A stretch of DNA of 64,000 nucleotides from Chloroflexota bacterium (GTDB lineage: Bacteria > Chloroflexota > Anaerolineae > Anaerolineales > Anaerolineaceae): assembly GCA_009773005.1 (NCBI GenBank), contig WOUT01000013.1:1-64000 (forward strand), given 5' to 3'. The first letter of the stretch is position 1, and every line of letters begins with the position of its first letter. Of the stretch, positions 54,208 through 62,096 are shown in pieces. Made by a program: the position numbers and the translations under genes. The notes under the pieces were generated by a model, which searched no databases, was not told where the DNA came from, and saw only the letters and a program-made list of their open reading frames with translations.

Positions 54208-54891
54208 ATGAGAATATTATTGATTGAAGATGATAAGAGGTTGGCAAAGCTCATTCGAAATGTTTTGGAGGATGAGAAGTATTCACTGGATATTGAAAAT
54301 GACGGCGAATTGGGATTGGAAGTCGCACTACGGGGAACACATGATTTAATAATCATCGACTGGATGCTGCCTAGTAGGGACGGCCCTTCAATTTGTCGAA
54401 AAATCAGGTCTTCAAGGCTGGTTGTCCCGATTCTCATGCTTACGGCGAGGGGGCAAATCGAAGACAGAGTGTCAGGGTTGGAAAGCGGTGCGGATGACTA
54501 TCTCGTCAAACCTTTTAACTTCGAAGAACTGATTGCCCGCATCCGGGCGCTCAGTCGACGATATTCGCCTGGTTCACTTGATCCTTCAGAGCTCCGGCTT
54601 GGATCGATAGTGATGGATATCAAAGCACATTCTGTTCGCAGAGCGGAAACCACCATAGACTTGACCAAGAGAGAATGGGATCTTCTCGAATTTTTTCTAC
54701 GGCATCCGAATCAAACTCTTTCTCGAACCGAGATTATGGATTACGTTTGGTCATATGATGCCAGTGTTCAAGCGGAAATGGTGGATGTATATATTTCCTA
54801 CCTGCGTCAAAAACTAACCATTACTGGTAAAAAAGACCCTATCCAGACGATAAGGGGATTTGGTTATTTGCTGGAAGAAAAAAATGCTTAA
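54208..54891 (+). CDS. OmpR-family response regulator
   Basis: A 227-residue regulator: receiver domain (about 1-120) with phospho-acceptor Asp51 in LIIIDWMLP and a conserved Lys in DYLVKPFNFEEL, then a winged-helix DNA-binding domain (RLGSIVMDIKAHSVRRAE). The ATG at 54208 is only 9 bases from TATAAT (54193-54198), so it appears leaderless; the longer frame from 54127 is unlikely. Its stop overlaps the kinase start. It probably controls the divergent PepSY-ApbE operon. Confidence 0.92.
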   Translation: MRILLIEDDKRLAKLIRNVLEDEKYSLDIENDGELGLEVALRGTHDLIIIDWMLPSRDGPSICRKIRSSRLVVPILMLTARGQIEDRVSGLESGADDYLVKPFNFEELIARIRALSRRYSPGSLDPSELRLGSIVMDIKAHSVRRAETTIDLTKREWDLLEFFLRHPNQTLSRTEIMDYVWSYDASVQAEMVDVYISYLRQKLTITGKKDPIQTIRGFGYLLEEKNA

Positions 54892-56206
54892 GAAACTGAG
54901 ACTCAGAATAACGCTCCTATATTTGATCTTGGCCATTGTGCTGGCTTTGGTAGTTGGCGGTGGAACATATTCTCTAGTAAATTATTATTTTCGGGCTACG
55001 AATGATTACGCACTTAAAGTAAAAATGGGTCTGCAGTTTGCTTCCCTCGATATCCCGCTGCCATTAGATTTGTATGAAGCAGTTAGGCAAGCCGGCTTGG
55101 TGATAACAAAGGTTACGCCAACACCATCATTCACTCAATCTCAAACTGAAGAATCGAGTGATAAGAACAGGGCTCCTGGTGGCGAGGGGCATGAAGAAGG
55201 GTTGCAGGAAAGCGAACTAGCAGACATATACGTACTTCCATTGACACTTGAGGGCGGATTGGTATCAGGGCTCAATACTCAATTGACCATTGCTGATGTT
55301 AATTCTGAGGCGGTGGCTGCGGCTGTGCAAAATGGATATGATTTTCGCACTGTCAAAACGAACGATGGCGCTTCGGTTCGACTTTTTACTTACCTGGTAC
55401 CTGATGACGAACAAGTACAGGTTTTTCAAGTTGGCAGATATCTCTCTGCCCAGCAGCAAGTATTAAAACAATTACTGGACACAATGGTTTTACTTGGAGG
55501 TCTCATCACGATACTTTTTGGTGTCGCATCGTGGGTGTTAGCTGGGCGAACGATCAAACCGTCTCAACAAGCCTGGGATAAGCAGCAGGCATTTATTGCT
55601 AATGCCAGCCACGAATTACGCACACCCTTGACGCTCATCCATGCTGGACTTGAATTAAGCATGCGTAAAGTTGCATCAGAAGAACAACGAGAACTGTTAT
55701 CTGATGTGCTTTCAGACGCAAATTACATGAATAAGTTAATTGAAGATTTGCTTTTGCTTTCTCGATTAGATGCTCACTCTTTAAAAATGGATATCCAACC
55801 TGTAAAGATTTCAGATTTCATACCTGAAATTCTTCGTCAAGTCGAACGATTGACCGAAGCACAACAAATCAGTCTTGTTCAAAATATTGAGGATATAAAT
55901 ATATTGGCTGATCCGGTACGGTTAAAGCAGATATTACTTATTATTCTTGATAATGCAATCCGTAACAACCAGGCTGGTGGTTCAGTTAAAATTGAAATAG
56001 CCCTTAAAAATGAAAAGGAGAATATAGACAGAGTCTTTGATAGATTCTATAAAATAAACAACCAATCAACCACAGAATATGGAGGAAGTGGTTTGGGTCT
56101 TTCCATCGCCAAGGGATTAGTTGAAGCTCAAAATGGAAAGATTTCGTTGATCAGCATTGCTGGAGAAGGAACGCAAGTTAAACTCATTTTTCCCTCAAGC
56201 CCTTAA
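54884..56206 (+). CDS. Sensor histidine kinase with deleted ATP-binding G1 region
   Basis: About 440 residues. Two membrane helices (about 10-30 and 200-222) flank an outer sensor of about 165 residues. The H-box NASHELRTPLTLI (phospho-His about residue 242), the N-box LDNAIRNN, and the G2 box GGSGLGLSIAKG are intact. But between GGSVKIEIALKNEKEN and IDRVFDRFYK the G1 box (DxGxG) and its flanks are missing, about 15-20 residues less than usual. It may be inactive or ATP-independent. Start ATG 54884 overlaps the regulator stop. Confidence 0.85.
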   Translation: MLKKLRLRITLLYLILAIVLALVVGGGTYSLVNYYFRATNDYALKVKMGLQFASLDIPLPLDLYEAVRQAGLVITKVTPTPSFTQSQTEESSDKNRAPGGEGHEEGLQESELADIYVLPLTLEGGLVSGLNTQLTIADVNSEAVAAAVQNGYDFRTVKTNDGASVRLFTYLVPDDEQVQVFQVGRYLSAQQQVLKQLLDTMVLLGGLITILFGVASWVLAGRTIKPSQQAWDKQQAFIANASHELRTPLTLIHAGLELSMRKVASEEQRELLSDVLSDANYMNKLIEDLLLLSRLDAHSLKMDIQPVKISDFIPEILRQVERLTEAQQISLVQNIEDINILADPVRLKQILLIILDNAIRNNQAGGSVKIEIALKNEKENIDRVFDRFYKINNQSTTEYGGSGLGLSIAKGLVEAQNGKISLISIAGEGTQVKLIFPSSP

Positions 56207-56275
56207 GAAAAATAAAGTGTTGTCCGGTTCGTTATGTATGGTCGTTGATGGATATGTAGATAGAGGAGAGGAATA

Positions 56276-56871
56276 ATGGAAAACCTAATTATTAATAAGG
56301 AAGTACGTTCAGTTTCTGGTTTCAATAGTGTGAAGTTCAAGGCTGTTGGAAAGCTAATAATTACTCAGGGAGCGCAGGAAAGTCTGACCATACAAGCGGA
56401 TCAAGAAATCCGCGCCCGTATTCATACGGATGTTATAGAAGGTGTTCTTATTATTAGTTATGATGCCGACTGGAAAGATTGGACTGGCTTCCGCTTGGTG
56501 GATAAGGGGCGGCGGAAATTACTTCAGATGCATTAACTTTGAATCTTGCGGGTCCTGGAGTGGTGACGATCGGGACACTCAAAGTAAATTCATTGATCGT
56601 CGATATGTCTGGTGTGGGGTCGATTGATGTGGCTGGAACATGCCTGGACCAAAATGTGGTTCTGAGCGGCGCCGGAAATTACAAATCTTCCCGGCTGGAA
56701 TCTGAACGAACTTCAGTGAAACTTTCAGGTGTTGGCAATGCCACGGTGTGGGCTAATCAATCTCTGGACGCACACATTTCCGGCGCCGGCGCCGTGGAAT
56801 ATTATGGCAATGCAAAAATCACCCAAAAGGTTTCAGGCATTGGTATGTTAAAATATCTAGGGAACCGGTAA
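56276..56871 (+). pseudogene. DUF2807 (head GIN) protein, frameshifted
   Basis: Frame one (56276-56536) encodes the N-terminal half of a DUF2807 domain (SGFNSVKFKAVGKLIITQG) and stops soon after YDADWKDWTGFRLVDKG. A second frame, open from about 56505 to 56871, encodes the rest (LSGAGNYKSSRLES, AHISGAGAVEYYG). Adding one G to the GGGG run at about 56506 would fuse them as DKGAAEIT. So a single-base deletion, or a sequencing error in a G run, separates the halves. It follows the kinase gene. Confidence 0.75.
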
Positions 56872-56928
56872 GAATCATTTCCTACCTTGCCGGGTTAATA
56901 AAGATAAATCAAGAGACAGGAGTAATTG

Positions 56929-57486
56929 ATGGCACAAGATAGAACTCGGAAAATCGTGATCACTGGTGTTTTGGGAGCGATTGCTGTTCTTTTAGGACTA
57001 ACCCGTTGGGGTTTCATTCCCTGGTTTGGCGGGATTTCATTGACAATCATGCATGTACCGGTGATCATAGGCGCGATCCTTGAAGGCCCAATTGTGGGTT
57101 TGGGAATCGGATTGATCTTTGGGTTATTCTCGATGCTGCAGGCAGCCATCGCCCCAAATGGCCCGGCAGACGTATGGTTTACCAATCCTTTGCTTTCGAT
57201 CCTGCCGCGCTTGTTCATTGGCCCGGCGGCCTGGTTGGTATGGAAGGCATTGAAAAAAATGCCGGTTGCAGGATTGATCGTGAGTGGAATTGTTGGAAGC
57301 CTCACAAACACGGTACTGGTACTCGGAATGATCGGTGTGCTTGGTTATTTACCCATAGCAGTTTTGGGAGGAATTGTGGTTGCCAATGGATTGCCCGAAG
57401 CCGGGATTTCGGCAGTGATCACGCTGCTTGTGGTTGCAGCGCTGTGGCAGCTCAAGGTCGGAAAACGGAGCGGCTCTGATCTTTGA
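56929..57486 (+). CDS. ECF transporter S component (substrate unknown)
   Basis: A 185-residue, six-helix membrane protein of the ECF S-component family. Its N-terminal cytoplasmic Arg/Lys-rich start and the ALA-type helix (GVLGAIAVLLGLTRWGFIPW) fit, plus LTIMHVPVIIGAILEGPIVG. It should bind a vitamin and hand it to the EcfAAT module encoded convergently. Neighbouring thiamine genes hint at a thiamine precursor, but that is context only. CAGGAG before ATG 56929 sets the start. Confidence 0.75.
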   Translation: MAQDRTRKIVITGVLGAIAVLLGLTRWGFIPWFGGISLTIMHVPVIIGAILEGPIVGLGIGLIFGLFSMLQAAIAPNGPADVWFTNPLLSILPRLFIGPAAWLVWKALKKMPVAGLIVSGIVGSLTNTVLVLGMIGVLGYLPIAVLGGIVVANGLPEAGISAVITLLVVAALWQLKVGKRSGSDL

Positions 57487-57511
57487 TCCTTTGATAGCTG
57501 TACAAACGGTC

Positions 57512-58333
57512 TCACACGTAGAGGATTATGAGTGAGACCGTTATATTTAACAACAGGAAGAAAATATCTGCCCACCCAACCTTGAATTCATGCATGCTGG
57601 TTCTTTGCTCCAAATAACCATAAGCGCGAGCATCCATGGCAAGGGCAAGATTATCTGCTCTTCTCAAACTGATCAGGAATAACGGGAGGATCAATGGCAC
57701 TATCTGGCGCACCCGGCTCCACAGTCCGCGGGTTTTCACCCCCCATTCCGCTCCACGGGACGCCTGGGCTTTTGCAATCCTTTCGGCAGTTTGTGCCAGG
57801 AAGGGGATAAAACGCAGCATTACTTGAATGACCATCACCAGGTCCATGGTGTGGATCTTGATGCGGTTGAGTGGTTTAAACAGCAATTGGAGCCCTTGAA
57901 TCATTTCAGAGGTTGAGATGCAAAAAGATGCCAGGCTAAGGCACAAGATCAAGCTTGTAAAACGGATGAGCAACGTCAAACCAGCCCATAAGCCTGCCAT
58001 GGTGACTTTGACCGAACCAATCGATACCAGGATCGGTGATGATTCGACGCCTGCATTGAAAAAGACTTGCAGAGCCGCAATAATGAGTAAAAATGGCAGC
58101 GGTGGGATCAATCCTTTCAGAGCGTAAGTCAATTTCACTTTCGAGAAAACTATTCCGATCAATAGAACCAGTATGCCGATGCCTAACCCGATTTTGGAAG
58201 TCGTGAATGTCAAGACCATGAGCAAAAGTGTAAAACTAATGATCTTTATGCGGGGATCCAGTCTGTGCAAAATGGAACCTGTAGGCATATATTGCCCGAG
58301 AGTTACCCGAGAGAGGAAATCAAACTCACTCAT
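57512..58333 (-). CDS. ecfT: ECF transporter transmembrane component EcfT
   Basis: A 273-residue T component with about five membrane helices. The two coupling helices are visible: the AQASRGAEWG-type motif in RIAKAQASRGAEWG and the ALAMDARAYG motif, both contacts for the EcfA ATPases. It overlaps the EcfA fusion gene by 8 bp and is the last gene of that operon, convergent with the S-component. Confidence 0.9.
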   Translation of the reverse strand: MSEFDFLSRVTLGQYMPTGSILHRLDPRIKIISFTLLLMVLTFTTSKIGLGIGILVLLIGIVFSKVKLTYALKGLIPPLPFLLIIAALQVFFNAGVESSPILVSIGSVKVTMAGLWAGLTLLIRFTSLILCLSLASFCISTSEMIQGLQLLFKPLNRIKIHTMDLVMVIQVMLRFIPFLAQTAERIAKAQASRGAEWGVKTRGLWSRVRQIVPLILPLFLISLRRADNLALAMDARAYGYLEQRTSMHEFKVGWADIFFLLLNITVSLIILYV

Positions 58334-60065
58334 GCAGGCGCTCTCCAGCGAGCTTTTTCAGCACACTGATCAATTGGTTGGTCGCCACTGTGCTGATTGG
58401 AATGGGCCAACCTTTGGTTCGCAACGCGGAGGCGAACCGGACCACGGAAGGCTGTCCGAGTGAGGCGCTTGCGATTAATTCAGCATCATTGAATAAAGCG
58501 GCTGTGTTTCCGGTGCGCAGAGCTCGTCCTTCAGACATGATCGTCATGTTTTGGGTCAGTTCTGTGATATCACCCATGCTGTGCGAACTGAGGATCATTT
58601 CAATCCCATTGTTTTGGAATCCTTTGAGAGTTGTGTGCAGGTTTTTTCTTGAGGCGGGGTCAAGGCCGGCGGTCGGTTCATCAAGTATCAGAAGCTCGGG
58701 TTGAATTGCGAGGGTTGCTGCCAGCGCAACTTTTCTTTTTTCTCCACCGCTCAATGTGAAGGTTACCCGGTCTTTGAACTTTTCAAAATCAAGCCCAACC
58801 ACGGACATGGCATTCCGAACTCTTTCCCGCAGTCCTGATCTCCCGTAGAGCAACTTTGGACCGTAAGCGATTTCATCACCGACATATTGCTCAAAAAAAT
58901 AGATTTCCGGGTTTTGAAATACGAGCCCGGCAAATCGCCGTAACGCTTTAACATCCAAATTTTGATCAGAGAAAGAAAACGGTCCAACCTTGACCGACCC
59001 GGATTGAGGCCGATAGAGACCATTCATGTGCTGGAGAAGAGTGGACTTTCCTGAACCTGTGCCGCCCGCAAAACCATGCGCTTTGCCAGCACTCACCTGG
59101 AGAGAAACATCCCGAAGCGCAACATTTTCAAGTGGAGTGCCGGGCAGGTAAGTGTGGTTGAGATTTTCAATGGCGACAAGTGGTTCATCATGCAAGGATA
59201 AACATTCGGTTTGATCAGGAGAAAACACTCCCGTAAATTGAGGAATTTCCTTAAGAGCCAGTTCAAAATTGGGAGAAAGAATTGATAGCAGAGGGTGAGA
59301 AACCCGTACCTCATTCAGCAATTGAAGAGTCAAAGGTTGTTCGAGCCCACATTTTTTTAAAAGAGCGAGGTCGTTAAATAAATTCCCTGGTTTACCGTCA
59401 AACTCGAGAGATCCCTGATGGATCACCAAAGCGCGGTCAGCCCGTGCAGCCTCCTCCATAAAATGGGTGATGAAAATGACAGTGATACCCTCTTCATGTA
59501 GCTGCCGCATTTCTTCTAGCACGTCCTGCCGTCCGCGTGGATCAAGCATGGCAGTAGATTCATCAAAGATCACGCATTCGGGTAACATTGCCAGCACACC
59601 TGCAAGCGCCACCCGTTGCATTTGACCTGCAGAAAGCAAGTGCGGCGGGCGGTGTTTGTGCTTGGTCATCCCAACGGTATTAAGAGCGGCGGTAACCCGT
59701 TCGCGTATTTCAGACGAAGCGACGCCCAGGTTTTCTGGACCAAAGGCTGTATCTTCTTCGATGATCGTGGCGACGATCTGATCTTCAGGATTCTGAAAAA
59801 CCATTCCAACTTGAGAACGGATCTCAGGCAATAAAGATGACTGCCGGGTGTCTTTGCTTTTGACAAATACTTTACCTATTGTGGGCAGCAGGAGAGCATT
59901 GCAATGACGTGCGAAGGTGGTTTTCCCGGAACCATTCGCGCCGAGGATTGCCACCCACTCACCTTTTTCAATTGACAACGAGATATCGTTCAGCGCTGGC
60001 TGGGTTGTCTCAGAGGTTCCCGGGTGACGATATGTGACATGCTCGAATCGGATCAATGGTTCCAA
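58326..60065 (-). CDS. ecfA: Fused ECF transporter ATPase (EcfA1-EcfA2)
   Basis: A 579-residue double ABC ATPase. Domain one (about 1-270): Walker A GANGSGKTT, signature LSAGQMQRVALAG, Walker B CVIFDEST. Domain two (about 290-560): GGTGSGKST, LSGGEKRKVALAA, LLILDEPT. In most bacteria EcfA1 and EcfA2 are separate proteins. With EcfT it forms the energising module. Its promoter has TATAAT on the minus strand (60103-60108). Confidence 0.92.
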   Translation of the reverse strand: MEPLIRFEHVTYRHPGTSETTQPALNDISLSIEKGEWVAILGANGSGKTTFARHCNALLLPTIGKVFVKSKDTRQSSLLPEIRSQVGMVFQNPEDQIVATIIEEDTAFGPENLGVASSEIRERVTAALNTVGMTKHKHRPPHLLSAGQMQRVALAGVLAMLPECVIFDESTAMLDPRGRQDVLEEMRQLHEEGITVIFITHFMEEAARADRALVIHQGSLEFDGKPGNLFNDLALLKKCGLEQPLTLQLLNEVRVSHPLLSILSPNFELALKEIPQFTGVFSPDQTECLSLHDEPLVAIENLNHTYLPGTPLENVALRDVSLQVSAGKAHGFAGGTGSGKSTLLQHMNGLYRPQSGSVKVGPFSFSDQNLDVKALRRFAGLVFQNPEIYFFEQYVGDEIAYGPKLLYGRSGLRERVRNAMSVVGLDFEKFKDRVTFTLSGGEKRKVALAATLAIQPELLILDEPTAGLDPASRKNLHTTLKGFQNNGIEMILSSHSMGDITELTQNMTIMSEGRALRTGNTAALFNDAELIASASLGQPSVVRFASALRTKGWPIPISTVATNQLISVLKKLAGERLHE

Positions 60066-60102
60066 AATTACTCCATAAGGGCGAGATGAAGAATTCCGTC
60101 GT

Positions 60103-60108
60103 ATTATA
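60103..60108 (-). promoter_or_regulatory. -10 box of the ecfA-ecfT operon
   Basis: TATAAT on the minus strand, about 38 bases upstream of the ecfA start. No convincing -35 was assigned. It overlaps the palindrome TATACTGGAGTATA. Confidence 0.5.
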
Positions 60109-60192
60109 CTGGAGTATAAACCCGATGAAGCGCAAATAGATTTTTTCCTTGTTAGATATTATTTTTTTAGATATTTTTTAGATATTATTTTC

Positions 60193-60221
60193 TTGACTTT
60201 ATGAGGTTCTCGGTCTATACT
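60193..60221 (+). promoter_or_regulatory. Sigma-70-type promoter of the thi operon
   Basis: TTGACT (60193-60198), 17-base spacer, TATACT (60216-60221), just upstream of the TPP riboswitch. The -10 forms a palindrome with AGTATA at 60230-60235. Upstream A+T-rich sequence carries three TAGATATT copies (60153, 60168, 60179). Confidence 0.8.
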
Positions 60222-60238
60222 CATTTTAGAGTATAGTA

Positions 60239-60327
60239 CTACGGGGAGCCTGGTGAACCAGGCTGAGAGGAGGGCTTGCAGCCCTTGACCCGCAAAACCT
60301 GATCCGGATAATGCCGGCGGAGGGATG
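60239..60327 (+). promoter_or_regulatory. TPP riboswitch (THI element)
   Basis: Shows the conserved aptamer blocks in order: ACGGGGAGCC, AGGCTGAGAGG, CCCTTGACCC, ACCTGATCCGGATAATGCC and GGCGGAGGGA. TPP binding lowers expression of thiamine genes downstream. It follows the promoter at 60193-60221 and leads to thiN. Confidence 0.95.
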
Positions 60328-60343
60328 CGATTTTATAATATCC

Positions 60344-60367
60344 AACCCTTCCTGGCGGAGGGTTTTT
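60344..60367 (+). promoter_or_regulatory. Riboswitch expression platform: terminator/SD-sequestering hairpin
   Basis: AACCCT(T)CC / GGAGGGTT with a TGGC loop, then TTTTTA. The stem contains GGAGGG (60357-60362), the ribosome site for the TTG at 60370. The hairpin could therefore end transcription, hide the ribosome site, or both. The aptamer 3' end repeats GGCGGAGGG, suggesting mutually exclusive pairing. Confidence 0.65.
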
Positions 60368-60369
60368 AT

Positions 60370-61032
60370 TTGCTAAAGAACAGAGCAGTGATATTTGCCA
60401 ACGGTGAAATCTCTGATTTTACGGTCATCGAAGAGCTACTTAAACCGGATGACGATTTGATCGCTGTTGATGGGGGGCTCAGACATATCTGCAAGCTTGA
60501 AAAGAATCCGCAGCTTTTGATCGGTGACTTTGATTCAATTGAATCGTCTGACGTTGAGCGACTGGAAAACCAGGGGGTTGAGATCAGGCGCTTCCCGATT
60601 GAAAAAGACGAAACAGATCTTGAGCTTGCTTTGCTCGCTGTTGCCAGAAAAGGATATCGGGAAGTATTATTGGTCGGTGCGCTCGGTGGGAGGTTGGATC
60701 ATACACTGGCGAATCTGTTCCTCCTGTTGCTTCCCGCTCTTTCCAGGATGAAAGTCACCATAGAAACCGGAACAGAAGAAATATTTCTCATTCGAAAAAC
60801 AACAGTAATTCGGGGTGACAAGGGTGATGTTGTGTCTTTAATCCCATTAAAAGGAAATATCGTAGGCGTGCAAACCAAGGGACTGAAGTACCACCTCGAA
60901 AATGAAACACTTTACATCGAAAAAAGCCGCGGTATCAGCAATGTGATGCTAGAGAAACAAGCCGAAGTTACACTGATTTCCGGCTGTCTGTTATGCATCC
61001 ATTCGCGCAAAAAGGTTTCGGAGGAAAAATGA
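60370..61032 (+). CDS. thiN: Thiamine pyrophosphokinase
   Basis: About 220 residues. Converts thiamine and ATP to TPP. The family motifs are IAVDGGLRH, GDFDSIE, KDETDLELAL and GALGGRLDHTLANL. I chose TTG 60370 (7 bases after GGAGGG); the frame is open to 60325, but that would place translation within the riboswitch. It overlaps the thiB start (ATGA). Confidence 0.92.
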   Translation: MLKNRAVIFANGEISDFTVIEELLKPDDDLIAVDGGLRHICKLEKNPQLLIGDFDSIESSDVERLENQGVEIRRFPIEKDETDLELALLAVARKGYREVLLVGALGGRLDHTLANLFLLLLPALSRMKVTIETGTEEIFLIRKTTVIRGDKGDVVSLIPLKGNIVGVQTKGLKYHLENETLYIEKSRGISNVMLEKQAEVTLISGCLLCIHSRKKVSEEK

Positions 61033-62096
61033 AAAAATTATTCTTGTTTGGTTTTTTTGTAACTGTCTTGTTGGCATTGACTTCTTGCGCGCCAAAAGTA
61101 ACAGGTCCGGTAAGGTTAACTGTGATGACCCACGACTCATTTGCGGTCTCGCAAGAGCTCGTTACCAAATTTGAAACAGAAAACAATGTCAAACTGATAT
61201 TTTTAAAGAGCGGCGATACGGGGTCAGCCTTGAATCGGGCGATCCTGACTAAAAACTCACCACAGGCAGATGTCTTTTATGGGGTTGACAATACCTTCCT
61301 TTCTCGCGCTATCGCTGAGGACTTATTTGAAGCGTATGATTCGCCCATGCTGAAGCAGATCCCGGATGAATTTAAACTTGCCGCCGGCAATGAAGCGCTT
61401 CCCGTAGATTACGGGGATGTGTGCATCAACTATGACAAAGCCTATTTTCTGAAAAATAATCTGGCAGTTCCGCAGACTCTTTCTGATCTATTGAAACCGG
61501 AGTATGGAAAGAAGAACGGAAAGGAGGGACTTTTAGTGGTTGAGAACCCGGCAACCTCTTCGCCTGGATTAGCATTCTTGCTGGCTACCATTGCGGAATT
61601 TGGTCCTGATCACTATCTGGAGTTTTGGCAGTCCTTGAAGGATAACGGAATTGTAGTTGTCAATGATTGGGGAACTGCCTATTATACGAATTTCAGCGCT
61701 TCATCTGGAAAAGGCGCCCAACCAATGGTGGTTTCTTATGCTTCTAGCCCGGTTGCCGAGGTGGTTTTCGCCGAATTACCACTCGCAGAAGCGCCAACCT
61801 CTTCGATCATTGGACCGAACACCTGTTTTCGGCAGATCGAGTTTGTGGGAATTTTAAAGGGAACAAAGAACAAGGCGTTGGCGCAAAAGTTCGTCGACTT
61901 CATGCTGAGCCAGGATTTTCAAGCAGACATGCCGCTGCAAATGTTTGTCTACCCGGTCAACCCGGCAGCCAGTTTGCCCCCTGAATTCGTGAAATTCAGC
62001 CAGTCGCCTGCCAAGCCGGCATCTATGGACCCGGAAACAATCGCTCAGAACCGTGATGCTTGGATCCAGGCATGGTCAGAAGTAGTTCTTCGTTGA
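61029..62096 (+). CDS. thiB: Thiamine-binding lipoprotein of ABC transporter (ThiB-like)
   Basis: About 355 residues with a signal peptide and lipobox LTSC (Cys about 19). The binding domain is similar to the ThiB/iron-binding superfamily: LTVMTHDSFAVSQELVTKFE, then DVFYGVDNTFLSRA and PVDYGDVCINYDKAYF, as in thiamine-binding ThiB. It is in a riboswitch-controlled operon with permease and ATPase. GAGG lies just upstream of ATG 61029. Confidence 0.9.
   Translation: MKKLFLFGFFVTVLLALTSCAPKVTGPVRLTVMTHDSFAVSQELVTKFETENNVKLIFLKSGDTGSALNRAILTKNSPQADVFYGVDNTFLSRAIAEDLFEAYDSPMLKQIPDEFKLAAGNEALPVDYGDVCINYDKAYFLKNNLAVPQTLSDLLKPEYGKKNGKEGLLVVENPATSSPGLAFLLATIAEFGPDHYLEFWQSLKDNGIVVVNDWGTAYYTNFSASSGKGAQPMVVSYASSPVAEVVFAELPLAEAPTSSIIGPNTCFRQIEFVGILKGTKNKALAQKFVDFMLSQDFQADMPLQMFVYPVNPAASLPPEFVKFSQSPAKPASMDPETIAQNRDAWIQAWSEVVLR

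Noticed and set aside
60325-60369. thiN start at the ATG of 60325
   Set aside because: It lies at the end of the TPP aptamer; the TTG at 60370 has a proper ribosome site and the family begins there.
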